A DNA stretch of 37,569 nt from Streptomyces sp. CHD11 (GTDB taxonomy: Bacteria; Actinomycetota; Actinomycetes; Streptomycetales; Streptomycetaceae). The notes beneath the pieces are model-generated. The model did no database searches. It saw only the letters and a program-made list of their open reading frames with translations, and was not told the origin of the DNA. Both the position numbers and the translations under genes were made by a program. Of the stretch, positions 1 to 8,233 are shown piece after piece. The first letter of the stretch is position 1. Every line of letters begins with the position of its first letter. Location: positions 1 to 37,569 of the forward strand of contig NZ_JABTTS010000044.1 of NCBI RefSeq assembly GCF_018638295.1. Reading direction: 5' to 3'.

Positions 1-199
1 GAGCTTGACCACCTCGGCTCAGCACCCCCGCGTCACCGCAGACGCACCCGAGGCTGGGGACCGGCCATCGGTCACAGGCCGGAGTAGTCGACTCCTCTCC
101 TTGCAACTACCACTGCATGACAGCGACTTCACGTCGCACTGAAAGCGCGAGGCTAAGCACGAGGGGCAGACGGTTGCCTTCGACGGGTCGATCAGGCAC

Positions 200-451
200 A
201 TGGCGGTCCACGCGGATGACCGGACCCGCTACGACTTCCTTCTCGGCCCGGGCGACAAGGGGCCGCAGACGACGGACGGCCCGAACTTCCAGTACGAGGA
301 CGTCAACACCGGCAACCTCCACCTGACCGGCAAGGAGGTCCCTGCCACCATTGCAGTTGGCGACAAGTTCCGCTTCATCGCCGAGGTGATCGAGTTCAAC
401 ACGGTCCAGTGCCTATTCCGCCTCGCCCCGGTCTCGACGGAGACCCGGTAG
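200..451 (+). CDS. Small hypothetical protein
   Basis: An 83-residue open frame starting MAVHADD and ending in TAG. I do not recognise the family. The residues are plausible for a real soluble beta-rich protein (alternating hydrophobics around IAVGDKFRFIAEVIEF, few arginines), unlike the arginine-rich shadow frames around it. No good Shine-Dalgarno lies before the ATG at 200. The same frame stays open upstream to a TGA at 140-142 and reads sensibly there (QTVAFDGSIRH just before the ATG), so the true protein may start earlier or be the 3' part of a gene broken by that TGA. It is followed 122 bp later by the HhH-GPD gene. Function unknown. Confidence 0.5.
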   Translation: MAVHADDRTRYDFLLGPGDKGPQTTDGPNFQYEDVNTGNLHLTGKEVPATIAVGDKFRFIAEVIEFNTVQCLFRLAPVSTETR

Positions 452-573
452 CCGAGATGGCCATCCTTCCCAACATGGAGGGAGCTGCCCGATGGAACGG
501 CCCCCTGCTCCATCCATTCGAGAGTTTTGAACTTTCCCACTAGCTTGCCAGACGGCAGCGCCATCCTTGACCC

Positions 574-1176
574 ATGCCCACATCTGCCCAACGGCTCGCC
601 GACCACGTTCGACACTTCCTTGGCAGCGGACCGTTTCTCCAGCCCGGCGGATGGACCCACATGGGTGCTGTCATCTGCGACGTCAGCTTCCAGCCACGGT
701 GTAACTACGAGAGGACTCTCCGACCGCGGCTCCTCCATTTGCAAGTGAGTTGGGCTGATGCAAGAACAGTCCGCGGATTCCAGCGCCGGCTCGTCACGGA
801 AGTCCTTGCCGTGGGCATGAAGTTCAACCACGCACAGAAGGTCGCGACGGCTCACGCCATCACCGATCTCCTCGCTGCCGACGGGGTCGATACCCGCGAG
901 GACCTTCACGCCTGGCTCGATCATCAGGCCAATCGCGCCGCCCTGCGCGCGGTGAAGGGAGTGGGGCCGAAGAGCATCGACTACATAGGCAATCTTGTCG
1001 GCCGTTCGCACGTCGCCGTTGACGTACATCTGCGCGCCTTCGCCGTGGATGCTGGTGTTCCGGACCTCCCATACGACCAGTTGCGCGCCGTGTATGAGGA
1101 AGCCGCCGCGTTTCTCGGGCACGACAAAGGGGAACTGGAGCATGCCGTTTGGCGGCATAGGTCGAAGGCCACGTAG
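574..1176 (+). CDS. HhH-GPD base-excision repair DNA glycosylase-like protein
   Basis: A 200-residue protein of the endonuclease III/HhH-GPD superfamily, which excises damaged bases from DNA. Around residues 125-160 it has the helix-hairpin-helix (VKGVGPKSIDY) followed by the catalytic block VAVDVHLRAF. Lys133 sits where endonuclease III has its Schiff-base lysine, and Asp150 matches the conserved catalytic aspartate. The C-terminal four-cysteine iron-sulfur loop of endonuclease III is absent. The protein is slightly shorter than the 210-220 residues usual for that family. ATG 574 is the first start after an in-frame TGA at 568-570. There is no clear ribosome site, so a short-leader or leaderless message is possible. 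It may be a divergent stand-alone glycosylase rather than a housekeeping Nth. Both diagnostic residues are visible; the exact substrate is unknown. Confidence 0.75.
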   Translation: MPTSAQRLADHVRHFLGSGPFLQPGGWTHMGAVICDVSFQPRCNYERTLRPRLLHLQVSWADARTVRGFQRRLVTEVLAVGMKFNHAQKVATAHAITDLLAADGVDTREDLHAWLDHQANRAALRAVKGVGPKSIDYIGNLVGRSHVAVDVHLRAFAVDAGVPDLPYDQLRAVYEEAAAFLGHDKGELEHAVWRHRSKAT

Positions 1177-1374
1177 CCACCCAACGGTCCTGGCCGTTGT
1201 AGGTGCGGGTTACAGCAGGCTGATCGCACGTGGAGGATGCGCGGCCGAGTTCGCGGACCTTGTCTCCGGTCTTTTCCTCCCACCAGCTAGCAAAGATCCT
1301 GTGGTGGCACCATCGAGGCCAGGGCGTTGCCGCCGCACCGGAGAGGAGTGCGGGGGAACGCAGTGCTGACGGTG

Positions 1375-1409
1375 GGGTGAGGCGCCCTTACAGGACCGGC
1401 CCCTCACCC
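1375..1409 (-). terminator. Possible hairpin at the end of the conflict operon
   Basis: An 8-bp perfect inverted repeat (GGGTGAGG at 1375-1382, CCTCACCC at 1402-1409) spans the TAA stop at 1388-1390 of the vWA gene. One arm lies within the last codons. There is no U-tract, as is common in Streptomyces. The overlap with coding sequence makes the terminator call weak. Confidence 0.3.
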
Positions 1410-4400
1410 GGTTCTTCCTGATGGCTGTAGCGCTGCTCGCGCCTGACCTCGCCGATGTTGTGGTAGCCGCGCTCCTCCCAGAACCCCCGGCGGTCATGCG
1501 TCATGTACTCGATTCCCCTGACCCACTTGGGGCCCTTCCAGCCGTAGAGCGGAGGTACCACCAGCCGGACCGGGAATCCGTGCTCCGGTGTGAGCGTCTC
1601 TCGGTTGCGGAACCGCGCCAGGAGCGACTGGTCGGAGGCGAATTCGTGCAGGCGGAGGTTGGCGCTGTAGCCGTATTCGGCCCAGACCATGACGTGGGTG
1701 ACGTTTGGCGCGGGAGGGGCGAGCGCCAGCAGGGTCGACGCGGCCACCCCCGACCATTCGTTGTCCGGAACGGTCTTGCCGGAGACGCAGTGCAGGTCGG
1801 CTACGACCGTCGACAGCGGCAGCTCGGTGAACTTTTCGTAGTTCCAGATGTACTTGTCGCCGGAGGCTGTGGCGCCGAAGACGCGGAACTCCCACCGCTC
1901 CGACTTGAACTTCGGGACGGGGCCGTAGTGGTGCGCGGGCCAGTCCGCCACCGAACGCTGTCCGGGTGGAAGGGCCTCGTCGGCGCGGGTACGGATGGGA
2001 ATCGGGCCTTGCGTCTCGCGCGGCCGGTCGCTGTCCCTGGTCCACCGCTGCCAGTAGGAGAGCCTCCGAAGGGTGGCGAGGGTGTCGTGGTGGTCGGGGC
2101 CCAGCCGCTCGGTCTGGTCCGCCAGCAGGTCGGCCAGTGCCGAGGCGGCCTTGTGGGCGTGGCCCTCCGCCATATCGGGCCGTTCGGCACAGGTGAGCGG
2201 GCCCTGCCCGTTGAAGTGACGGGCAAGCTTCATTGCGGTCGTCGCCAGGAGAGCAGCATCCATGGCGGGTCCGTGTTCGAGCAGGGTCAGGGCGCCGGCG
2301 AGACAGCCCTCGTAGTCGATGGCGAGCGTGTTGTCGCCCCCCGCCTCCGCGGCAGGAATCCGGGCCAGCGCGTCGGCGGCCAATACCATCGTGGCGGCCC
2401 TGCGCTCGGCGTGCTCCGTGTGCGCCTCCTGATCGGGGTGGCCCGCCACGGCTCCGTAGGCGTCCGCCGCCCGCGTCAGCAACCCGTACACCGCCCAGGA
2501 CGGGCCGAAATGTCCGGGCGGCCCCTCCAGCAGCTCTGGGAGGACGAGCTGCGTCCAGTTCTCCGTCCTGTCGTGCTCGCCCGCCAACGCGACGAGCGCG
2601 TCCCCCAGGGCGCTGGTGGTAACGAAATCGCCAGGTACGACCGGGCGGTTCAGGTCCCGCAGTCGGGCGCCCTCGTAGGCCGTCTCCACTGCGTCGGTCA
2701 GATCCTCCGGCATACCGAGGGCCCGCCAGCGGCGCAGCAGCGCGCCGGAGAGGAGCCCACGCAGCCACGTCGACCGTGCGTTGTCGCACGGACTCTCCCG
2801 CAACACGCGGAGCAGCCGGATGGCCTCCTCCAGATCGCGTACGGCACCACCCTCGTCGTAACGGTGCAGATGGCGGTCAGCGCGCCGGAAGTGGGCGAAC
2901 CACTCGACGTTGAGCAGCCGGACGGGTCCGGCGGACTCCGCCGACGCAGGGAGGGGCGAATCGCTCGCGGTCGGGTAGAAGCGCCGGAGCACCTGGCTTG
3001 CCACGTGGGCGAACGCCTGCTCGGCGGGGTGCGCGTACTCCTCACCCGCTCCCGCTGCGTCGCTCATGTGTCCGGTGGTGCCGTCGAGATAAGTCGCGGC
3101 GAGCGCCGGGAAGTTCCGGGTGCCACGGCCGAACTGGCGCTCCACGTAGTGCGAGACCTCGCGCAAGACGAGGGCGGCCTCGCCGCGGTCGACCCTGTGG
3201 AGCAGTTGCTCCCGCACACCGTCCTGGAAGTCGAAGAAGATGTCGTCGATGTCGGCCGATGTTTCGGGACGGCGTACGAGGAGGCCGCTGAGCAGCACCT
3301 CCGCCAGCTCGGAGGGGCCGGTGTGGGGCAGCATCACCCGCTGCACAAGGCGCATGACCGGAAGAATGAGGGGAGCGGTCGCCAGGTAGTGCGCGAGCCG
3401 GACGGCGTCGGGTGAGGCGGCCGTGAAGAAGGCGCGCAGGAGGCGTGTGGGGTCGCTCACGGCCGTGGCGGCCCTCGGTGCACGGGAGGCCAGGTGGCGG
3501 GGAAGCACCCAGGCGGCGGCTCCTCTGACCACCGGGGTAGTGCCCGCCAGCACGCGGGACCAGGCCCCGAGCGCCGAAGGCGTCGGCGGGAGGACTGGGA
3601 CGGCGAGTGCGTTCGACGCCGGATCGGGCGGCTCCTGGTCGTGGGCGTGGAAGTGCCAGCGGGCACTGCGTTCCTGCCGTCGCAGGGTGCCCGGGACTGG
3701 CGGCAGGTGGGTGCGTGACCACATGCGCTGCGGCAGCGGCTGGAGTACGGCGACGGGTGCGGCCTGCGCCCGCCGGTGGAGGTCGCGCTGCATGCGGCCG
3801 CTGCGCCAGAGCGGGCCCGTGCAGTCGGAGAGGAGCAGGGTGATCGTCCGCCCGGCTGTGTCACGGAGTCCGGTGGCCGGGGTGGACACGGAGTCCGGGC
3901 GGGGGGAGTCGGAGACCACGACCGTCCCGGTGCCGGGGAGTTCGTGCAGGTAGTGAACGGCGATGTCGTGGAAGGCGCCCGAACGTCCGCAGGCACGCCG
4001 GAGTTCGCGCAGCAGCTGGTGCCAGGGCGCCATCGAGGTGGAGACGTCCATGAGGAGCTGGAGACGCCCCGCGGGCCGGTCCCGTCTCTCCAGTACAGGC
4101 AGCAGAAAGCCGGTCTCGGCGGCGAGTTCGGCTGTGGCGGCCTCGTCGAGCGCGGGATCGGAGGGCGCCCCCGTCGGCGGGCTGTAGTGCCGGATCGGGC
4201 GCAGGGCGCGGCGCAGCGGCTGGGTGTCCGGCAACGCGGTGCCGCCCGGCAACTGGACGCCGACCGAGGCGTCGGCTTGGCCGGCCTGCGCCCGCAGGCG
4301 GACCATATGTTCGTCCTCCGGGCCGGCACCGAGGCCGGGCAGGGGCGGGGGCGGCGGGGCGGCGGCGGGCGCGTTTCCGGGCGCGGGGGGCGAAGCCTCG

Positions 4401-4615
4401 GTCCCGGTGTCTCCGGGCCCCGTGGGGGAAGGCGTGACGAACCGGGCCAGCCACAGAGCGTCCGCGACCGTGTCAGGGGCCGTGGATAGGCCCGCGCCGA
4501 TGAGCCTACGCACCAGCTCCTCCACTGGTGGGCGGGCCGGCGCGGTGTCCTGGTTCGGGGGCGTCCCCCTCTCCCCCGGCCGCGCGCCTCCGGGCGTTCC
4601 CGGCTCCGTGCTCAT
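1388..4615 (-). CDS. SAV_2336-like vWA protein fused to a sulfite-oxidase-like molybdopterin domain
   Basis: 1075 residues. The N-terminus (about 30-60, LVRRLIGAGLSTAPDTVADA) matches the SAV_2336 N-terminal region as I recall it. A vWA domain follows at about 180-330 with the metal-site motif D190-V-S-T-S194 and a second aspartate at 264. Residues 330-870 are helical, with a TPR-like stretch near LGPDHHDTLATLRRL. Residues ~881-1075 are an essentially complete sulfite-oxidase-like molybdopterin oxidoreductase: LPPGQR start, HCV with the predicted molybdenum ligand Cys943 (codon 1787-1789), then THVMVWAEYGYSANLRL, EHGFPVRLVVPP and GFWEERGYHNIG. That family is normally a separate protein of about 200 residues. 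One frame runs through the junction with no stop. The ATG overlaps the MoxR stop by 4 bp, so it is the last gene of the operon. A vWA partner of a MoxR ATPase usually acts as adaptor or regulator; what the redox domain does here is unknown. Confidence 0.85.
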   Translation of the reverse strand: MSTEPGTPGGARPGERGTPPNQDTAPARPPVEELVRRLIGAGLSTAPDTVADALWLARFVTPSPTGPGDTGTEASPPAPGNAPAAAPPPPPLPGLGAGPEDEHMVRLRAQAGQADASVGVQLPGGTALPDTQPLRRALRPIRHYSPPTGAPSDPALDEAATAELAAETGFLLPVLERRDRPAGRLQLLMDVSTSMAPWHQLLRELRRACGRSGAFHDIAVHYLHELPGTGTVVVSDSPRPDSVSTPATGLRDTAGRTITLLLSDCTGPLWRSGRMQRDLHRRAQAAPVAVLQPLPQRMWSRTHLPPVPGTLRRQERSARWHFHAHDQEPPDPASNALAVPVLPPTPSALGAWSRVLAGTTPVVRGAAAWVLPRHLASRAPRAATAVSDPTRLLRAFFTAASPDAVRLAHYLATAPLILPVMRLVQRVMLPHTGPSELAEVLLSGLLVRRPETSADIDDIFFDFQDGVREQLLHRVDRGEAALVLREVSHYVERQFGRGTRNFPALAATYLDGTTGHMSDAAGAGEEYAHPAEQAFAHVASQVLRRFYPTASDSPLPASAESAGPVRLLNVEWFAHFRRADRHLHRYDEGGAVRDLEEAIRLLRVLRESPCDNARSTWLRGLLSGALLRRWRALGMPEDLTDAVETAYEGARLRDLNRPVVPGDFVTTSALGDALVALAGEHDRTENWTQLVLPELLEGPPGHFGPSWAVYGLLTRAADAYGAVAGHPDQEAHTEHAERRAATMVLAADALARIPAAEAGGDNTLAIDYEGCLAGALTLLEHGPAMDAALLATTAMKLARHFNGQGPLTCAERPDMAEGHAHKAASALADLLADQTERLGPDHHDTLATLRRLSYWQRWTRDSDRPRETQGPIPIRTRADEALPPGQRSVADWPAHHYGPVPKFKSERWEFRVFGATASGDKYIWNYEKFTELPLSTVVADLHCVSGKTVPDNEWSGVAASTLLALAPPAPNVTHVMVWAEYGYSANLRLHEFASDQSLLARFRNRETLTPEHGFPVRLVVPPLYGWKGPKWVRGIEYMTHDRRGFWEERGYHNIGEVRREQRYSHQEEPGEGPVL

Positions 4616-5616
4616 GGTCGGCCCGGTCCCAACGGACGCATCAGCAGGCCCGCGAGGCGCTCGCGCCCCACAGGGTCCTCCTGGGCGCTGTACTGCGTCA
4701 GGTAGATCGCGTTCAGGAGTTGATCGGCGGCGCGCAGCCCGCCGGGCGGCGCGGAGAGGAACCGCTCGATGATGTCCTCGTTCTCCTCCGCGGACGCGCT
4801 GCCGAAGTGTGCCTGGACCATCGCTGCGAGCCGGTCGGCGTTCGGGGTGCGCATGTCGAGGTGGATGCAGCGGCGTAGCAGCGGGGCGGGGAAGTCGCGT
4901 TCGTCGTTGCTGGTCATCACCACCACGGGGAACTCACGGCAGCGCACGCGCCCGTCCACGACCGTCGCGGACAACCCGTCGTGGGTGAGTACGGAAACCG
5001 TCCCGCCTTCGTCATCCCGGCGAGCGCGCTCCAGCTCCGGGATGGCGAACTCACCCTCCTCCAGCACGTTGAGGAGGTCGTTGGGCAGGTCGACATCGCC
5101 CTTGTCGAGTTCATCGATCAGCACCACGCGGGGCCGTTCTGAGGGCAGGAGCGCGGTGCCGAGTGGACCGAGCCGCAGATAGCGGCCGATGCCGGTGTCG
5201 GTGGTGCCGAGCAGCTGGGACTCCTGGAGCCGGCCGATGGCGTCGTACTGGTAGAGCCCGTCGCGCAGCATGCTGCGGCTGACGATGGGCCACTGCAGCA
5301 CGCGGCCGAGTTTCAGCTCGTGCGCGATTGAGTGGGCGAGCGTGCTTTTGCCGGTGCCGGGGTCGCCGGTGATCAGCAGCGGGCGGCGCAGATACAGGGC
5401 CGCGTTGATCAGTTCGAGTTCGTCCAGCGGGCCACGGACGGCGAACCGGCCCCGGGACATACCGAGCCGGCGAGTGGAGGCGCTGTCGAGCGGGGGGGCC
5501 GGCGGTGACCCCGCGAGTTCACCGTCGAACGCGCGCCAGGGGGGTGGCGGGGGCAGTCGGCTGATGCCGTCGTGCGGTTCGCTCACGCCCTGGTAGATGA
5601 ACCAGTCGCTGTTCAT
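4612..5616 (-). CDS. MoxR-family AAA+ ATPase
   Basis: 334 residues. The Walker A is GDPGTGKS at 84-91, the Walker B is VVLIDELDK at 164-172, and a sensor-1 asparagine lies in VVMTSNDERDFP, ending in the AAA+ arginine region LLRRCIHLDM. The N-terminus (YQGVSEPHDGI, then a poly-proline run) is the usual leader of MoxR proteins in Streptomyces vWA-MoxR-VMAP operons. I chose ATG 5616 because the strong ribosome site GAAGGAG sits 5 nt upstream on this strand; the frame stays open further but without family sequence. It lies 41 bp after the VMAP gene and overlaps the vWA start as ATGA. Known role of the family: ATP-driven chaperone or switch working with vWA proteins, including cofactor insertion in CoxD/CoxE-type pairs. 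In this operon it probably gates the protease-effector complex. Confidence 0.92.
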   Translation of the reverse strand: MNSDWFIYQGVSEPHDGISRLPPPPPWRAFDGELAGSPPAPPLDSASTRRLGMSRGRFAVRGPLDELELINAALYLRRPLLITGDPGTGKSTLAHSIAHELKLGRVLQWPIVSRSMLRDGLYQYDAIGRLQESQLLGTTDTGIGRYLRLGPLGTALLPSERPRVVLIDELDKGDVDLPNDLLNVLEEGEFAIPELERARRDDEGGTVSVLTHDGLSATVVDGRVRCREFPVVVMTSNDERDFPAPLLRRCIHLDMRTPNADRLAAMVQAHFGSASAEENEDIIERFLSAPPGGLRAADQLLNAIYLTQYSAQEDPVGRERLAGLLMRPLGPGRP

Positions 5617-5657
5617 GGAACTCCTTCGGTGCGGGGGCGGCGGAGTGCGGGCGAGGG

Positions 5658-7760
5658 TCAGGGTGCGTCGAGAACACCTGCGGGCTCGGCGAGGGGCCGG
5701 TCGGCGTCGTCGTACATCAGGGCCAAGGGCTTGGCCCAGTAGGCGTGCGGATCGCGGCGGTGGATCCGCTCGCGCAGGACGCGCAGCCGCTCGGGCAGCT
5801 CGGCTGCGGAGCCCGCGTCCGCCAGCAGCCGGGCGGCGTTGCCGCTGAAGCTGTGACACCGCTCGTCACATCCGTTCGGCGGGTGGGGCCCGGCGTTCCA
5901 CAGGAAGACGCCGTGTCCGCTCTCCAGGGCCAGGCGCAGAACCTCGCGGCCGGTGGCGTCGGCGGCTGGCCGGCAGACCACCGGGACCTGGTCGGGCCCA
6001 GCACCGGCGAGACCGGCGCGGCGCAGCAGCCGGCCGGGCTGCGGCGCCCGCAGGGCACGTAGCGGCGCCGCCGCGGCCGTCTCCTTCCACCGCATCTCCC
6101 ATAGGGGGTCGACGCCGCCTCGGCGGGACGCGTCCCGGACGACGACCTGCCGGCGTACGCCCAGCGGCCAGCAGGCGGGGTCCGATAGGTCCAGGTCGGT
6201 GACGGCGGCCTGCGGCAGCCAGCGCTGTACGGCGAGGTCGAAATGCTCGGGCGGAAGGACGACCTCCAACGGGGCGTAGCGTTCGGGAGTGTCCAGTTGG
6301 AGGAAGAGCCGGGCCAGCGGGCGCTGGAGCCGGAGCGGCAGGTCGTCCGGCAGGACCCCGTCGCCGTTCTCGTCGGCGTCGACGACCGCGTCGTCGTCCT
6401 GCTCGGGGTCGAGGACCCGCAGCCGCCAGTGGAAGGCGACCGAGGGCGACCAGAGGGCGGGTTCGAGCTCCAGCAGCACGCTGGGCCCGTCGCCCGGCCG
6501 GGCGTCGAGGATGCCGACCTGTACGGGCTCTGCGGCGAGCGGCGGGTCCTGGGCATGCCCGCCGGAGTGCACCAGGATCCCCATCGCGTTCGTCTCGCCC
6601 TGCACGGTGATGTCTCCGTCGACCCGCCCAGGCAGGGCGACCTCACCCACACTGACGTCGGCCTCCAGGCCCAGGCGGCGCATGCGGCGTCCCACCCAGC
6701 GGTCCAGGTCGGCCGCCGCGGACGCGGCGCCCGGCATCGATGAGACGGCGAGGGCGACGAGCTTGGCGTACCGCAGATAGGGCAGAGCCTCGATCGTGAA
6801 CTGCATCCTGTACTGATGGATTTCGCCGTGCCCGTCCCGCCAGTGCCGAAGGGCGGAAATGGCCGGAAACTTCGCGTGGTTGTGGAACACCACGCGCAGC
6901 AGGCTCCGCACCAGCGTCGGGTCGTCGGGCGCCGGGAGAGCGGCCAGCAGCTCGAACAGCTCCAGCCGGTCGCCCGGCGACCAGGAGGTGGTGATGTCCG
7001 GCAGACCGTTGCCCGGCAGCTCGCCCTGGACGTCCGTCCATCCGTCGCGGAGGAGGTCGCCTTCGGCGTGCCACCGGTCATGGGCGCAGACCAGGGCGTG
7101 GTAGGGGTCCGGCCCGAGGGCATGGTCGGGGTCCACGACGACGGGGCTGACGAACTCCCGTAGCAGAGTGCTGCGCACGGCCCGGCCGCCGTCCTTGATG
7201 TCCCCCTCGGACGTGCGTCTGCTGGCCTTGGTCAGGCCGACCAGGGCGCCCTGCGAGAGGTCGATGACCGGTCCCCCGGAAGACCCTTTCGGAATCTCCG
7301 TCTGCGGACCGAGGCGGAAACTGTAGGGACCGTCGTTCCCGGCGACCACGCAGACGCCGTTCCAGTCGAGCAATTCCTCGCCGCGCTTGCCACCGGCGAC
7401 GTACCAGCCGTAGGCCCGCACCTCGCGCGAGGGCGGGTCGCCGCGGTCGCTGAGCCAGACACAGGCGTGATCGGTGTCGTCCTCCAGCAGGCGTACGAGG
7501 GCGATGTCCGACTCCGCGGGGACGGGGCCGCTGTCGGGAACCCCGGACAGCAGGTAGCCGGTTCTTGCCGGGATCGAGCGGCCGTTCCACAGGGTCACGG
7601 TGTACGGGGCGGCTCCCGCGGCCCGGACCACATGGGCTGCGGTCAGCGCCCAGCCGGGTGCGACTAGCCCGGCGGATCCCCAGTGCTTGCCGTCCTGTGC
7701 ACCGATCGCCGCCGTTGCCGCCCTGGCCAGCCGGTCCAGGCGCGGAATCTGGTCAGGCAT
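5658..7760 (-). CDS. Trypsin-like protease with C-terminal VMAP-C domain
   Basis: 700 residues. Residues 1-200 are a chymotrypsin-fold serine protease: His43 in LTAAHVV, Asp85 in ESDIALVRL and Ser161 in KGSSGGPV form the triad. No signal peptide is visible, so it acts in the cytoplasm. Residues ~270-330 form a helical linker (SLLRVVFHNHAKFPA), and the rest fits the VMAP C-terminal domain (PLEVVLPPEHFDL, then WPLGVRRQVVVRD, then a terminal GHGVFLWNAG). The start is ATG 7760, preceded by AGGGGA and overlapping the Trypco1 stop by 8 bp; an upstream extension of the frame is arginine/proline-rich shadow. In the vWA-MoxR-VMAP systems this protein is the effector-bearing component. The substrate is unknown; proteolysis on invasion or stress signalling is the family hypothesis. 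Confidence 0.88.
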   Translation of the reverse strand: MPDQIPRLDRLARAATAAIGAQDGKHWGSAGLVAPGWALTAAHVVRAAGAAPYTVTLWNGRSIPARTGYLLSGVPDSGPVPAESDIALVRLLEDDTDHACVWLSDRGDPPSREVRAYGWYVAGGKRGEELLDWNGVCVVAGNDGPYSFRLGPQTEIPKGSSGGPVIDLSQGALVGLTKASRRTSEGDIKDGGRAVRSTLLREFVSPVVVDPDHALGPDPYHALVCAHDRWHAEGDLLRDGWTDVQGELPGNGLPDITTSWSPGDRLELFELLAALPAPDDPTLVRSLLRVVFHNHAKFPAISALRHWRDGHGEIHQYRMQFTIEALPYLRYAKLVALAVSSMPGAASAAADLDRWVGRRMRRLGLEADVSVGEVALPGRVDGDITVQGETNAMGILVHSGGHAQDPPLAAEPVQVGILDARPGDGPSVLLELEPALWSPSVAFHWRLRVLDPEQDDDAVVDADENGDGVLPDDLPLRLQRPLARLFLQLDTPERYAPLEVVLPPEHFDLAVQRWLPQAAVTDLDLSDPACWPLGVRRQVVVRDASRRGGVDPLWEMRWKETAAAAPLRALRAPQPGRLLRRAGLAGAGPDQVPVVCRPAADATGREVLRLALESGHGVFLWNAGPHPPNGCDERCHSFSGNAARLLADAGSAAELPERLRVLRERIHRRDPHAYWAKPLALMYDDADRPLAEPAGVLDAP

Positions 7761-8214
7761 TCCCCTGCGCACCGGCGGTCGTGCCGTCGTTCCGATCGCC
7801 GGGCCGCCAGGTGAGCGTGACGTTGAGGGCGGCCTTGGCCTCGCCGTCGGCGAGGAACGCGACCGCCTTGCCGGACTTGGCCGCCAGCTCGACACCGAAC
7901 GAGACGCTCACCTCGTCGGGGCGGGCGGCCTCGCGGGCGGCCTCAAGCACGGAGGTGCCGACCAACCGGATTACCCGCTGGACGCTGTCGACCCGTTCCA
8001 TCAGGGTGTCGAGGGCCGTGACCTCCTCCTCCTCGCCGTATTCGGTGAGCCGCTTACGCAGATCCACCTCGTCCGGGTCGAGCGTCTCCACGCGGGCGAG
8101 GACAGTCTCGCCGCCGATCTCCACTTCCCGCACCCGGTACGCCACAGCTCCGCCGCTCCTGTCACCGATCTCCGTGCCGTCCGCACCCTGCTCGGGCGAC
8201 AACATCACGGTCAC
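7753..8214 (-). CDS. Trypsin co-occurring domain protein (Trypco1, CU044_2847 family)
   Basis: 153 residues if GTG 8214 is used. In-frame GTG 8208 and ATG 8205 are alternatives, and the AGG in the inverted repeat upstream is better spaced for 8208 or 8205. The C-terminal half (SVSFGVELAAKSGKAVAFLA, then ALNVTLTW) is the small beta-rich Trypco1 module that is repeatedly encoded next to trypsin-like proteases in actinobacteria. It is the first gene of the operon and overlaps the protease gene by 8 bp, which suggests tight co-expression, perhaps as an inhibitor, adaptor or sensor of the protease. No catalytic residues are evident. The family match is from memory of its motif pattern, the role is inference. 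Confidence 0.82.
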   Translation of the reverse strand: MTVMLSPEQGADGTEIGDRSGGAVAYRVREVEIGGETVLARVETLDPDEVDLRKRLTEYGEEEEVTALDTLMERVDSVQRVIRLVGTSVLEAAREAARPDEVSVSFGVELAAKSGKAVAFLADGEAKAALNVTLTWRPGDRNDGTTAGAQGNA

Positions 8215-8216
8215 AC

Positions 8217-8233
8217 ACCTGAGTTGCTCAGGT
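8217..8233. promoter_or_regulatory. Inverted repeat before the conflict operon
   Basis: A perfect 7-bp inverted repeat ACCTGAG-TTG-CTCAGGT sits directly upstream of the first codon of the Trypco1 gene. On the coding strand it would fold over the ribosome site or serve as an operator. No matching regulator gene lies beside it. Confidence 0.4.

Noticed and set aside
1421..3415. Long plus-strand open frame of 664 codons opposite the vWA gene
   Set aside because: Antisense shadow of a gene with clear domains; composition typical of reversed GC-rich codons, no ribosome site.
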